The position numbers were made by a program, and so were the translations under genes. Positions 1-9,072 of a stretch of 64,000 bases of DNA are shown here, piece after piece. Every line of letters starts with the position of its first letter. Positions within the stretch are counted from its first letter, which is position 1. The notes beneath the pieces were generated by a model. The model was not told the origin of the DNA and searched no databases. It saw nothing but the letters and a program-made list of their open reading frames with translations. Origin of the DNA: Pseudorhodobacter antarcticus (GTDB lineage: Bacteria > Pseudomonadota > Alphaproteobacteria > Rhodobacterales > Rhodobacteraceae); contig CAMAXX010000004.1 in assembly GCA_945862435.1 (NCBI GenBank), positions 1-64,000 on the forward strand, given 5' to 3'.

Positions 1-66
1 CGCTGGCGCGTTTTCACCCGAGAAGGGGCAAACTTTGCGGCGGCGGAAAAATGGTTTGGTCGCCAT
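1..66 (-). CDS. rpsR: 30S ribosomal protein S18, N-terminal part
   Basis: Too short for the ORF track. Reading the minus strand from the ATG at 66 gives a 22-residue start containing KPFFRRRKVCPF, which is typical of S18, and it runs off the window edge. It lies 23 bases downstream of the rpsF stop, the usual rpsF-rpsR operon order. S18 binds S6 on the small-subunit platform. Only the N-terminus is visible, so completeness cannot be judged. Confidence 0.9.
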   Translation of the reverse strand, partial: MATKPFFRRRKVCPFSGENAPA

Positions 67-89
67 GATTTATGCCTTTCTGTCTGGGA

Positions 90-536
90 TCAACGACGGC
101 GCTCGCCGCCGAACGACGGACGATCACCACGCTCGGGACGGTCACCGAAGGATGGGCGAGGCGGACGGGACGAATCAAAGCCCATATCGCCGCGGTCGCC
201 GCGTTCACGGTCGTCACGCTTTTGCATCTGCACCGATGGGCCTTCGACATGGGCGTCAACCTTAATGGTCAGAACGCGCATCACGTCGTCATGCAGGCGC
301 ATCAGACGCTCCATTTCCTGCACGGCGGCAGAAGGGGCATCCGACTTCAGCATGGCATAGTGGCCTTTGCGGTTTTTGTTGATCTTATAGGCCATCGTCT
401 TGACGCCCCAATATTCATGCTCGACGACTTTGCCGCCGTTATCTGCAAGAACGGTTGAGAAATGTTCAACAAGGCCTTCAGCCTGCGCCGAGGACAGATC
501 CTGCCGCGCAATCATGACATGCTCGTATAGGGGCAT
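90..536 (-). CDS. rpsF: 30S ribosomal protein S6
   Basis: A 148-residue protein starting MPLYEHVMIARQDLS, with the S6 core (EYWGVKTMAYKINKNRKGHY) in residues 1-100. S6 binds S18 and the central domain of 16S rRNA. The roughly 45 C-terminal residues are a low-complexity Arg/Asp/Gly-rich tail (RDDRERGDRGD, SFGDRPERGDRPSF), longer than in E. coli but common in alphaproteobacteria. It is the first gene of a minus-strand operon with rpsR, and its upstream leader contains a GC-rich hairpin that may bind the S6:S18 pair. Confidence 0.96.
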   Translation of the reverse strand: MPLYEHVMIARQDLSSAQAEGLVEHFSTVLADNGGKVVEHEYWGVKTMAYKINKNRKGHYAMLKSDAPSAAVQEMERLMRLHDDVMRVLTIKVDAHVEGPSVQMQKRDDRERGDRGDMGFDSSRPPRPSFGDRPERGDRPSFGGERRR

Positions 537-565
537 GTAAACTCCGATCTGGGGCGCATTTCATA

Positions 566-595
566 GGACGGGCACACACTTTCCACCGCCCGTCC
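566..595 (-). promoter_or_regulatory. Candidate S6:S18 autoregulatory leader hairpin
   Basis: On the rpsF transcript, GGACGGGC (588-595) pairs perfectly with GCCCGTCC (566-573) across a 14-base loop, ending about 30 bases before the rpsF ATG. The position fits the known S6:S18 leader of other bacteria. I could not confirm the conserved CCG bulge, so function is inferred from position and structure only. The rest of 537-702 shows no gene. Confidence 0.35.
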
Positions 596-702
596 ACGAG
601 AGGCTGCGCCGTTACGTGAAATGTGGAAAGCTGAGGGTTCATAGGGGCAAATCCCTGCTAGCGCAAGCAGAATACGCGCTATTTCTGGGATTTTGCGCCA
701 AA

Positions 703-2127
703 TCAGACCTTATAGGCCAGGCGCAAGCCACCCCAATGCCGCCCTGCGATCATAATGGGGGAAGAGACATCTTTCATCATGGCGAATGCGCCGTTGCCCA
801 TGTCGCGCCGATACGCTTGCAGGAGAAATACTTCGGTATTCTGGCCTGCAGCAAGGCCAACGCGATCATCAAATATGCGCCGATTGCGGCAATTGGCCGT
901 GTTCCATACCACATCGCCTAAACGCTGAGGGTGGGAGAACTTGCGGTTATGCGTGGGTAAATAGCCGCGCCGATCAACTGCGGCGCAGAATACCACATTG
1001 TCTGCAATCTGCAACATTTCTTCTTGGATTGGGGTAAAGATACGGTCGGCCAGCGCTGTAAAAGGGGCCAAAACCTGCGCTGGGTTTGAACCATCAAGGG
1101 GTTTAAACCGCTGGTCAAAGAACACTTCCGCCGTGGCTTCGCCAACGTCAATAGCGGCGGTGATCGCGTCAGAAATGCGCTGGGCTGCGCCCGTGACTGC
1201 GCGAATAAACGGGGTATCAACGGTTTCAACGCCCAGTTTGGCGCAGGTAGATGTCACGCGTTCGCCCGCTGTAATCAGGCTGGCAATTTGCGCGCGCGTA
1301 TCGCGCACCTCGCTTGCGGCGGCGTTGATACTGCCTGTCAGTGCGGAAATACCCGCCTCGACCCGTGTCACTGACTTTGTGGCAGACCCCGTGGCATTGG
1401 CAATCAGACCTTGTTGAAGGTCAACCAAAGCGGCCGCGCTGGCGATATCTGCCATGGCGGCATCAAGCTGTTTTGTGTCATTTTCCAAATCTACCGAGCG
1501 GTCAACAGCCGCAAAAGACCGCTTTCCCAGTTCGGAATTGCGATCATCGAGGTCGGCTAAACGCTGTTCGATAGACTGAATGGCAACTTCGGTGCGCCCA
1601 GCCAATTGTTTGATTTCTTGGGCGACCACCATAAACCCTTTGCCTTCTGCCCCCGCGCGGGCCGCCTCGATCGAGGCGTTGATGGCCAGCAGATTGGTGG
1701 TGCGCGCGATGTCGGAAATTTCCCCCGCCACGCGCGAGACTTCGGAAAGTGATTCGCGTAAATCGGTTATCCCATCGCCCAAATCGGCCACATCTTTGAA
1801 CAGCGCCTTTAGGTTGTACATCGTCACCGAAATACGCGCTTTGCCGCCATCGACCGCCGATTTCGCGGTGCTGCTTGCGTCCAAGGCAGCTTGCGCTGCG
1901 CTGGCCACTTCGGAATTATGGGCCAACATTTCATGCGCCAACATCTTGATTTCATTTACAGTTTTTACATTTCCCGACAGGATATTATCGATGCCATCGA
2001 TGTGGCCGTTCACCTCGGCCAAGGCGACGGTCAAAAGACCCGCATCTGATGCCATTGATTGAAGCGCTGGGTTTGCGCCAGCATTTTCGTGCGGAATTGG
2101 CGGAGAAATCTTTGCAATGGCATTCAT
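703..2127 (-). CDS. Soluble methyl-accepting chemotaxis-like protein
   Basis: A 474-residue protein with no signal peptide or membrane segment. Residues about 60-300 form a long helical coiled coil with the chemoreceptor hairpin tip, including [20 protein letters not shown] and the following [15 protein letters not shown], the region that docks CheW/CheA. A globular C-terminal module of about 150 residues follows, with the motifs [18 protein letters not shown] and [16 protein letters not shown], seen in other cytoplasmic alphaproteobacterial receptors and likely the sensing domain. It is probably a cytoplasmic receptor. No chemotaxis genes adjoin it, and the ligand is unknown. Confidence 0.8.
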   Translation of the reverse strand: MNAIAKISPPIPHENAGANPALQSMASDAGLLTVALAEVNGHIDGIDNILSGNVKTVNEIKMLAHEMLAHNSEVASAAQAALDASSTAKSAVDGGKARISVTMYNLKALFKDVADLGDGITDLRESLSEVSRVAGEISDIARTTNLLAINASIEAARAGAEGKGFMVVAQEIKQLAGRTEVAIQSIEQRLADLDDRNSELGKRSFAAVDRSVDLENDTKQLDAAMADIASAAALVDLQQGLIANATGSATKSVTRVEAGISALTGSINAAASEVRDTRAQIASLITAGERVTSTCAKLGVETVDTPFIRAVTGAAQRISDAITAAIDVGEATAEVFFDQRFKPLDGSNPAQVLAPFTALADRIFTPIQEEMLQIADNVVFCAAVDRRGYLPTHNRKFSHPQRLGDVVWNTANCRNRRIFDDRVGLAAGQNTEVFLLQAYRRDMGNGAFAMMKDVSSPIMIAGRHWGGLRLAYKV

Positions 2128-2276
2128 GTGAAAATTAATCCCTTTTATGACATGTTTAATTTTAGAGCCATCAGGTTAATTTTCTCTAACATCTGTCTTG
2201 TATTTTTCGCGCACGGGCAATCGTTGCAAGCGGCGGCTTGGCGCGATATGGAGGGCAAACATTGGGGGAGGGCAAC

Positions 2277-3200
2277 ATGAGCCTTGCATTTGTATTTCCA
2301 GGCCAAGGGGCGCAAACCATTGGCATGGGGCGGGATTTGGCGCAAAGCTATCCTGCAGCCAAAGCCGTTTTTGACGAGGTGGATCAGGCGCTGGGGCAAA
2401 ACCTGTCGGCGCTGATTTGGGATGGTGACATCGCTGAATTGACGCTGACGCAAAACGCGCAGCCTGCACTGATGGCCACGTCTTTGGCCGCTATGGCGGC
2501 GTTAAAAGCTGAAGGGATTGAGATTTCCCGCGCCAGTTTCGTGGCAGGCCATTCGCTGGGCGAATATAGCGCGCTGTGCGCGGCGGGGGCGATTGGGCTG
2601 GCTGATACGGCGCGGCTTTTGCGAATTCGCGGCCGCGCCATGCAAGATGCCGTGCCCGTAGGTGTGGGCGCGATGGCCGCGCTGCTGGGGCTGGATTTTG
2701 CTGCCGCTGCGCAGGTGGCCACTGAGGCCGCGCAAGGCGAGGTGTGCGAGGCCGCCAATGACAATGACCCCGCGCAGGTGGTGGTATCTGGCCACAAGGG
2801 CGCAGTTGAGCGGGCGTTAGAGATTGCAAAAGCCAAGGGCGCAAAACGCGCGCTGCTGCTGCCCGTGTCAGCGCCGTTTCACTGCGTACTCATGCAGCCT
2901 GCAGCGGATGTCATGACGCAGGCTCTTGCCGATGTGGCCATTTCTGCCCCGCTCGTGCCGCTGGTGGCCAATGTGCAGGCCAGCGCCGTAACCGATCCTG
3001 CGCAAATCCGCGCGCTGCTGGTCGCCCAAGTGACGGGGCGCGTGCGCTGGCGCGAGTCCGTGCAGTGGATGGCTGCGCAGGGCGTAAGTGCATATTGGGA
3101 GGTTGGCGCTGGTAAGGCGCTATCGGGGATGATTAAGCGCATCGCCGCAGGTGCGGAAACGCGGGCCGTTGGAACGGCGGCCGATGTTCTGGCAACGTAG
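2277..3200 (+). CDS. fabD: Malonyl-CoA:ACP transacylase
   Basis: Moves malonyl from CoA to acyl carrier protein in the cytoplasm, supplying chain-extension units for fatty-acid synthesis. The start is set at 2277 rather than the track's 2238 because a GGGGGAGGG ribosome site lies just upstream and the family N-terminus SLAFVFPGQGAQ follows. This gives 307 residues, the usual length. The nucleophile elbow GHSLGEY carries Ser93, and the partner His is in APFHC near residue 200. It is followed after 15 bases by fabG, so the two are probably cotranscribed. Confidence 0.96.
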   Translation: MSLAFVFPGQGAQTIGMGRDLAQSYPAAKAVFDEVDQALGQNLSALIWDGDIAELTLTQNAQPALMATSLAAMAALKAEGIEISRASFVAGHSLGEYSALCAAGAIGLADTARLLRIRGRAMQDAVPVGVGAMAALLGLDFAAAAQVATEAAQGEVCEAANDNDPAQVVVSGHKGAVERALEIAKAKGAKRALLLPVSAPFHCVLMQPAADVMTQALADVAISAPLVPLVANVQASAVTDPAQIRALLVAQVTGRVRWRESVQWMAAQGVSAYWEVGAGKALSGMIKRIAAGAETRAVGTAADVLAT

Positions 3201-3215
3201 GGATGGGAGAAGTAA

Positions 3216-3953
3216 ATGTTCGATTTAAAGGGTAAAAGCGCGCTGATCACAGGTGCATCTGGCGGGATTGGCGGGGCGATTGCCCGCGCGTTGCATGCCC
3301 AAGGTGCCACTGTTGCGCTGTCAGGCACGCGCGAGGGGCCACTTGCGGAACTGGCCAGCGAGCTGGGCGCGCGCGCGCATGTGCTGGCGTGCAATCTATC
3401 GGACGGGGCGGCGGTGGACGGGCTGCCAAAGGCTGCGGCCGAGGCTATGGGCAGCTTGGATATTTTGGTGAATAATGCGGGGATCACCAAGGATAATTTG
3501 TTTATGCGCATGTCGGACGAAGAATTTGAACAGGTTATCGACATTAACCTGACCGCCACGTTTCGCCTGTGCCGCGCCAGTTTGCGGGGCATGATGAAAG
3601 CGCGCTGGGGGCGGATTATCAACATCACCTCGGTTGTGGGGCATTCGGGCAACCCCGGGCAGGGAAATTACACAGCCGCCAAGGCTGCCGTGACGGCGAT
3701 GTCCAAATCGCTGGCACAAGAGATCGCTTCGCGCAATATCACCGTCAATTGCGTGGCCCCTGGTTTTATTGAAACCGCGATGACCGATAAGTTGAACGAC
3801 GATCAAAAAGCGCGCATTCTAACGATGGTTCCCGCAGGCCGCATGGGGCAGGGGGACGAGATTGCTGCAGGGGTGGTCTATTTGGCATCCAACGAGGCGT
3901 CGTATGTGACGGGCACAACGCTGCATATCAATGGTGGCAGCTTTATGGTTTAA
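3216..3953 (+). CDS. fabG: 3-oxoacyl-ACP reductase
   Basis: NADPH-dependent reduction of 3-oxoacyl-ACP in the fatty-acid elongation cycle. The 245-residue short-chain dehydrogenase has the cofactor loop TGASGGIG near residue 12, the NNAG motif, and the catalytic Ser-Tyr-Lys set in SVVGHSG and YTAAKA. The C-terminus GTTLHINGG is typical of FabG. GGGAGA precedes the ATG. It lies between fabD and acpP, which separates it from the many other members of this broad family. Confidence 0.95.
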   Translation: MFDLKGKSALITGASGGIGGAIARALHAQGATVALSGTREGPLAELASELGARAHVLACNLSDGAAVDGLPKAAAEAMGSLDILVNNAGITKDNLFMRMSDEEFEQVIDINLTATFRLCRASLRGMMKARWGRIINITSVVGHSGNPGQGNYTAAKAAVTAMSKSLAQEIASRNITVNCVAPGFIETAMTDKLNDDQKARILTMVPAGRMGQGDEIAAGVVYLASNEASYVTGTTLHINGGSFMV

Positions 3954-3979
3954 GTTTTGCATGGTGCGTAACTGCCCTG

Positions 3980-4008
3980 TTGCCATAAGCAGCGGGGCTT
4001 GCTATAGG
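3980..4008 (+). promoter_or_regulatory. Putative sigma-70 promoter for acpP
   Basis: TTGCCA (3980-3985) is separated by exactly 17 bases from TATAGG (4003-4008) in the 188-base gap between fabG and acpP. It would allow high acpP expression independent of fabD-fabG, as in many bacteria. Seen by motif only. Confidence 0.45.
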
Positions 4009-4141
4009 CGCGGCAGACATGCGAGGGCGGTGGTTTTCGTATTTCTTGGCCCTGCCAGACATGGCGGACAGGGGCCTTAAACGCCTTGGCAACAAGGCAC
4101 GAACAGAACGCGGCAAAGCCGCCTGCAACTGAGGAAATGAC

Positions 4142-4375
4142 ATGAGCGACATCGCTGATCGTGTGAAGAAGATCGTCGTCGAACATCTTGGCGTAGAGGC
4201 CGATAAAGTGACGGAATCCGCATCGTTTATCGACGATCTGGGCGCTGACAGCCTTGATACCGTGGAATTGGTAATGGCGTTTGAAGAGGAATTCGGCATC
4301 GAAATTCCTGATGACGCTGCTGAAACTATCCAAACCTTTGGCGATGCGGTAAAGTTTATCTCGTCGGCTGCCTAA
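4142..4375 (+). CDS. acpP: Acyl carrier protein
   Basis: A 77-residue acidic four-helix protein that carries growing acyl chains on a phosphopantetheine arm. The attachment serine is Ser37 in [12 protein letters not shown]. Start [12 protein letters not shown] and end KFISSAA are typical. GAGGAAATGAC provides the ribosome site. It has its own putative promoter upstream and a strong terminator 24 bases downstream, so it is probably an independent, highly expressed unit here. Confidence 0.97.
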   Translation: MSDIADRVKKIVVEHLGVEADKVTESASFIDDLGADSLDTVELVMAFEEEFGIEIPDDAAETIQTFGDAVKFISSAA

Positions 4376-4398
4376 GTTTTTCAGACTGGGTTATATAG

Positions 4399-4427
4399 AA
4401 AAGGCACCCTGCGGGGTGCCTTTTTTT
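4399..4427. terminator. Rho-independent terminator after acpP
   Basis: GGCACCC (4403-4409), loop TGCG, GGGTGCC (4414-4420), followed by seven T. AAAA precedes the stem on the other strand, so it could also end transcription of the convergent RND gene. Confidence 0.88.
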
Positions 4428-4471
4428 GTGCGCGAATATGCGGTAGGGGGGCCTTTGCGCCCCCCTTTGAA

Positions 4472-7400
4472 TTATTCTGCTGCCATGCCCTTGGGCGTGG
4501 TGCGCCCGCCCATCAGCGATTTGATTTGCGCCAGCAAGCCCTGCTGCTGGGCCTTTAGTTCGGCCACCTCGGCGGACAGATGTTCGTTGTCCAGCACTGG
4601 CGCTTCTTCTTCGCGCGGGCCAATCATGGGCGATAGGAGGCGCGTTACAAAGTCCGACAGATCATCCATTATCAGATAGAACGATGGCACAATTACCAAG
4701 GACAGCACGGTTGAAACGATAATCCCGCCGATGACCGCCGTGGCCATGGGCGCACGGAACGCCCCGCCTTCACCGACGCCAAGCGCCGATGGCAGCATCC
4801 CCGCAGACATAGCGATGGATGTCATTACAATGGGACGGGCGCGTTTGTGGCCTGCTTCCATCACCGCCTTAAACCGATCAAATCCACGCACGCGCATTTC
4901 AATCACGAAATCCACCAGAAGAATGGCGTTTTTGGTGACAATACCCATCAGCATCAAGATACCGATCAGCACAGGCATCGAAAGGGCGGCATTGGTCAGG
5001 ATCAGCGCGGCGGCCACCCCGCCAATGGCAAGGGGCAACGAGAACAAAATCGTAAAGGGTTGAAACACTGATTTAAACAGCAAAATCAGTACCGTCAGCA
5101 TCAGCATCAAGCCCAAGATCATGGCCTGGCCAAAGGATGCGAACAACTCGCCCTGCACTTCGGCATCGCCCGCCGCTTGCACTTTTGCCGTACCCGGCAA
5201 AGTGACCAATGGGGCCACGCCATTTGCAGGATCGCCTTCGACAATTGCTTTCAGGCGGGTTTGCGCTGTGCCAAGCGCCACGCCCAAGGGCAAGTCTGCA
5301 CCAATAGACGCGGTGCGTTCGCGGTTAAAACGGTTGATCGTGGCTGGGCCTTCGCCAATGACCACATCGGCCACAATCGACAGGGGAACAGACGTGCCTG
5401 TGTTGGTCGGCACCCGCATCGCGGCAATGCGCGCAAGATTTTCGCGCACATCGTCGCGCACGCGCACCCGAACTGGAATCTGCCGCCCATCCAGCGATAT
5501 TTTCGCCAGCGCCCCATCAACATCGCCAATGGTGGAGACGCGTAGGGTTTCAGCAATGGCAGCCGTGGTCACACCCAAACGGGCGGCCTCATCGGCACGC
5601 GGGGTCACCTGAATTTCGGGCCGTGGCACTGCGCCTTTGGTCGACACATTGGCAAACAGCGGATCGCCTGCCATCGCCTCTTCCAGCAAAGTTGCCGCGC
5701 GGTTTAAGTCTTCTTCGTTGGTTGCCAAAATCGAATAGCTAAGTTCGCGCTGGCCACGGTCGTCCACCTTTAGAACGCGCGCGTCTGGGATTGCGGCCAG
5801 ACGTTTAAACACCTCTGCCGCGATTTCCGATTGCGGAACTGTGCGGCCATTATTTGGCAAATCAGGAACCAGCAAATCCACTAAAGGAATTTTGTTAAAA
5901 GATTCCGACAGCTTTAGGAGCAAGCCATGATCGAGGCTTTCTAATATAATGGTCAGGGTGCCATTGCGCAGATCAATCTCGCCCGTGGGCGACGCGCCTG
6001 CAATAACCAAAACCGATTTGATACCTTCAATATCGGCAATGGCCTGCCGCATCGCTTCGGTGGTTTTGTCAGTTTGTTCCAGCGTGGTGCCAGGGGGCAA
6101 TTCGACTGACACGGAAATGCGGCTGACATCCTCGGGTGGCAGGAACGCGCCGGGTACTTGGGCCATGAAATACAGCGACACCATCAGCACACCAAAGGCC
6201 GCGACCAAAGTGATGTAGTAGGATTTGATTGTGCGCACGGGGTTGGTGACCCAGCCTAGCGCAAAGTTCACAACTCCAAAGGCAATAGCCAACGCAAACG
6301 AGCCTACCCACGACGACAGGCGAATGGCGATTGCCAAAAGCCCCATCGGGATCGCTAAAAGTGCAAATTTCGGAAATGCAGCGATCAGTTTGTCAACCAC
6401 GGGGGTCAGATGCGGGCGCTCGATGCGATTGGGCACGCGGCGCAGAAACGGAATGAGCGGCAAGAAGCCGTTCTTCCAATGAATTTCCCCGTGCGTGGTC
6501 AGCGAGACAAACCACAAATAGCCGCGCATGACGGCGCCGTCTTGCTCGCCCTCGTGATCGCCAACATTGGCATCTTTGGCTGTCATAAAGAAGGCTGCCA
6601 TCATGGGGGTGATTAGGCGGGCGACCAGCAGCGAAAACGCCACGGCAATGGCCACAGTTAGGCCAAACTGCATGAAATATTGCCCCGGAATTCCACCCAT
6701 AAAAGATACCGGCACGAAGACCGCGATAATTGTAAAGGTCGTTGCAATAACGGCAAGGCCAATTTCATCGGCGGCTTCAATTGCTGCGCGGTAGGGCGTT
6801 TTGCCCATGCGAATGTGCCGCGCGATATTCTCGATCTCGACAATGGCATCGTCAACCAGGATCCCTGTGGCCAGTGTGATGGCAAGGAAAGAAACGAGGT
6901 TCAGCGAGAAGCCGAGCAAATCCATAATCCAGAAGGTTGGCACGGCAGATAGGGGCAGGGCGACTGCGGTTATGATTGTTGCGCGCCAATTGCGCAGGAA
7001 CGCGAACACCACGATCACGGCCAAAAGCGAGCCTTCCAGCAGGGTGTGGAGTGCGGCCTCGTAGTTGCCATAGGTATAAAACACTGTGTCGTCGATCATA
7101 TTGATCGCCACATCGGGATGGTCGGCGCGCACCTCCTCCAAGGCGGCGTGAACAGTTTCGGCAACCGACACTTCGGATGCACCCTTGGCGCGGTACACGC
7201 CAAAGGTCACTACTTGGGCACCGTCAAGTTTGGTCATGGATCGCAGTTCTTGGTTTGTGTCCAGCACTGTGCCCAAATCGGACAGGCGTACATAACGGCC
7301 CGACGGCAGTGCAATAATGCTGTTGCCAAGGCTTTCAACCGAGCGGGCATCACCCAGCGTGCGTATAGATTGCTCGCCCGCACCAATTTCGCTACGGCCC

Positions 7401-8047
7401 GCGCCCAAGTTCACATTGGTTTGGCGCAACTGTGCGTTCACGGCAGACGCGGTGATGCCATAGCTGTCCAGCCGCGAGGGGTCTAGTTCGATGCGGATTT
7501 CGCGGTCGGCCCCGCCGAAACGGTCAACACGGCCCACGCCCGCCCGCCCTTGCAGCGCGCGTTTGACTTTATCGTCAATAAACCACGAAACCTCTTCCAG
7601 AGACATGTTCGGCGCTGTCACCGAAAACGTCATAATAGCCTGACCTTCGACATCTAGCTTCGCGACATTAGGTTCCGTCACCCCGCCCGGCAAATCGCCG
7701 CGCACACGGTCCATGGCATCTTTGACATCTTGCACGGCCTGATCGGTTGGCACTTCCATCCGAAATTCGATCGCGGTCATCGACATGCCATCATTGACAG
7801 TGGAGGTGACATTTTTCACCCCTGTGATGCCAACAACCGCGTCTTCGACGATTTTGGTGACTTGGGTTTCCAGTTCGGCTGGGGCCGCGCCTGGTTGGGC
7901 GACGGAAACCACAACTAAGGGAAAGTCTATGTTTGGAAAACGGGTGATTGGCAGGGCGTTAAAGCTTTGCCAGCCCAGCACCATAAGGATAAAAAATGCC
8001 AGAATTGGCGCGATGGGGTTGCGGATAGACCATGCGGAAAAGTTCAT
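4472..8047 (-). CDS. RND (HAE1-type) efflux pump inner-membrane transporter
   Basis: A 1191-residue proton-driven multidrug exporter that works as a trimer with a periplasmic adaptor and an outer-membrane channel. The N-terminal helix ends in GWQSFNALPITRFPNIDFP. The proton-relay helix GILVDDAIVEIENI carries the Asp pair, and IVTKNAILLVDF carries the partner Lys. It is about 140 residues longer than AcrB: extra hydrophobic stretches (FALLAIPMGLLAIAI, FALAIAFGVVNFALG) sit between helices 6 and 7, and a coiled-coil-like tail (AEVAELKAQQQGLLAQI) ends it. It follows its adaptor gene by 9 bases. No TolC-type gene is present nearby. Substrates are unknown. Confidence 0.93.
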   Translation of the reverse strand: MNFSAWSIRNPIAPILAFFILMVLGWQSFNALPITRFPNIDFPLVVVSVAQPGAAPAELETQVTKIVEDAVVGITGVKNVTSTVNDGMSMTAIEFRMEVPTDQAVQDVKDAMDRVRGDLPGGVTEPNVAKLDVEGQAIMTFSVTAPNMSLEEVSWFIDDKVKRALQGRAGVGRVDRFGGADREIRIELDPSRLDSYGITASAVNAQLRQTNVNLGAGRSEIGAGEQSIRTLGDARSVESLGNSIIALPSGRYVRLSDLGTVLDTNQELRSMTKLDGAQVVTFGVYRAKGASEVSVAETVHAALEEVRADHPDVAINMIDDTVFYTYGNYEAALHTLLEGSLLAVIVVFAFLRNWRATIITAVALPLSAVPTFWIMDLLGFSLNLVSFLAITLATGILVDDAIVEIENIARHIRMGKTPYRAAIEAADEIGLAVIATTFTIIAVFVPVSFMGGIPGQYFMQFGLTVAIAVAFSLLVARLITPMMAAFFMTAKDANVGDHEGEQDGAVMRGYLWFVSLTTHGEIHWKNGFLPLIPFLRRVPNRIERPHLTPVVDKLIAAFPKFALLAIPMGLLAIAIRLSSWVGSFALAIAFGVVNFALGWVTNPVRTIKSYYITLVAAFGVLMVSLYFMAQVPGAFLPPEDVSRISVSVELPPGTTLEQTDKTTEAMRQAIADIEGIKSVLVIAGASPTGEIDLRNGTLTIILESLDHGLLLKLSESFNKIPLVDLLVPDLPNNGRTVPQSEIAAEVFKRLAAIPDARVLKVDDRGQRELSYSILATNEEDLNRAATLLEEAMAGDPLFANVSTKGAVPRPEIQVTPRADEAARLGVTTAAIAETLRVSTIGDVDGALAKISLDGRQIPVRVRVRDDVRENLARIAAMRVPTNTGTSVPLSIVADVVIGEGPATINRFNRERTASIGADLPLGVALGTAQTRLKAIVEGDPANGVAPLVTLPGTAKVQAAGDAEVQGELFASFGQAMILGLMLMLTVLILLFKSVFQPFTILFSLPLAIGGVAAALILTNAALSMPVLIGILMLMGIVTKNAILLVDFVIEMRVRGFDRFKAVMEAGHKRARPIVMTSIAMSAGMLPSALGVGEGGAFRAPMATAVIGGIIVSTVLSLVIVPSFYLIMDDLSDFVTRLLSPMIGPREEEAPVLDNEHLSAEVAELKAQQQGLLAQIKSLMGGRTTPKGMAAE

Positions 8048-8056
8048 AGCAAACCC

Positions 8057-9070
8057 CTAGTTGGCTGTTTCGGGAACAGGATTAACTTTGTCGCCATTGC
8101 GCACAAAAGCGCCTGCTTTGGTGACAATCGTCTCGCCTTCGGTCAGGCCAGATGCGATTTCGATCCAGCCGCCTTCGCGAATGCCTGTTTGCACTTCGCG
8201 CCGTTCGGCAGTGCCATCGACAATGGCCATCACGGTCGGCTTGCCTTCATAGCGGCCCACGGCGGTGACGGGCACCGCAATCGTATCACGCTCGGCCACA
8301 GAAATGGCGGCTTCGACAAACATGCCCACGCGCACCAATGCGCTGTTATCAAACGCGATGCGCACGCGTCCAAGGCGGGTTTGCGCATTGATGGTGGGTT
8401 CTACAAGGCGCACAGAGCCAGATAGTTCGCTGTCAGCCCCAACCAGTTTTAGCGCCACTTTTTGCCCTTTTTGGAGACGCAAAAGATCACTTTCCGACAC
8501 ATCGGCCTGCAATTCCAGCGCGCCATCGCGAATGATGGTAAACATCGGCTGGCCGCTGGCCCCTGCAAGCGCACCCAGTTCCGCCGTGCGCGCCGAAATC
8601 TCGCCAGCGACGGGGGCCACAATTTCAGTGCGCCGAATGGTCAGATCGGCGCGGGCCAAATCTGTTGCGACTTTTGCAAGTTCCGCCTCTAGGGTGGTTT
8701 GCGCGGCACTATCTGCTGCGGCTTTCGCCGCCTCTATGGCGGCAACAAGCTGTGCGCTTTGCAGCGATAGCGCTGATGACGAAAGCCGTGCCATGACTTG
8801 ACCTGCGATGACCATGTCGCCCACATCTACCAGCATTTCTGCAACTTGCTGACCCTGAACCATGGGATTGATCTGCACCTCTTCTTGCGCACCAACAAGA
8901 CCTGAAACGATAATCACATCGCGCAGCAACCGCTTTTCGGCGCTGGACACAGTGATTGCGGGCAGGCTGGTGGCCGCCGCAGACGCCGCTGCATCCTGCG
9001 CAAAGGCAGGGGCAAGTCCCACAGGAAGGACTGCGGCGGAGATTGCCAAAAACAAAGTAACAGAGCGCAT
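8057..9070 (-). CDS. RND efflux periplasmic adaptor (membrane fusion protein)
   Basis: A 337-residue protein with a signal peptide (MRSVTLFLAISAAVLPVGLAPAFAQ) that bridges the RND pump to an outer-membrane channel. The order biotinyl-lipoyl half (INPMVQGQQVAEMLVDVGD), alpha-helical hairpin (about residues 95-140), second lipoyl half (IVAPVAGEISARTAELG), beta-barrel and membrane-proximal domain is the HlyD/AcrA plan. It has no lipobox cysteine, so it is probably a soluble periplasmic form. It starts 3 bases after the regulator stop and ends 9 bases before the pump. Confidence 0.92.
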   Translation of the reverse strand: MRSVTLFLAISAAVLPVGLAPAFAQDAAASAAATSLPAITVSSAEKRLLRDVIIVSGLVGAQEEVQINPMVQGQQVAEMLVDVGDMVIAGQVMARLSSSALSLQSAQLVAAIEAAKAAADSAAQTTLEAELAKVATDLARADLTIRRTEIVAPVAGEISARTAELGALAGASGQPMFTIIRDGALELQADVSESDLLRLQKGQKVALKLVGADSELSGSVRLVEPTINAQTRLGRVRIAFDNSALVRVGMFVEAAISVAERDTIAVPVTAVGRYEGKPTVMAIVDGTAERREVQTGIREGGWIEIASGLTEGETIVTKAGAFVRNGDKVNPVPETAN

Positions 9071-9072
9071 TG

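Noticed and set aside
616-921. Plus-strand 101-residue frame
   Set aside because: Mostly inside the chemoreceptor gene on the other strand, with no ribosome site or recognisable motif.
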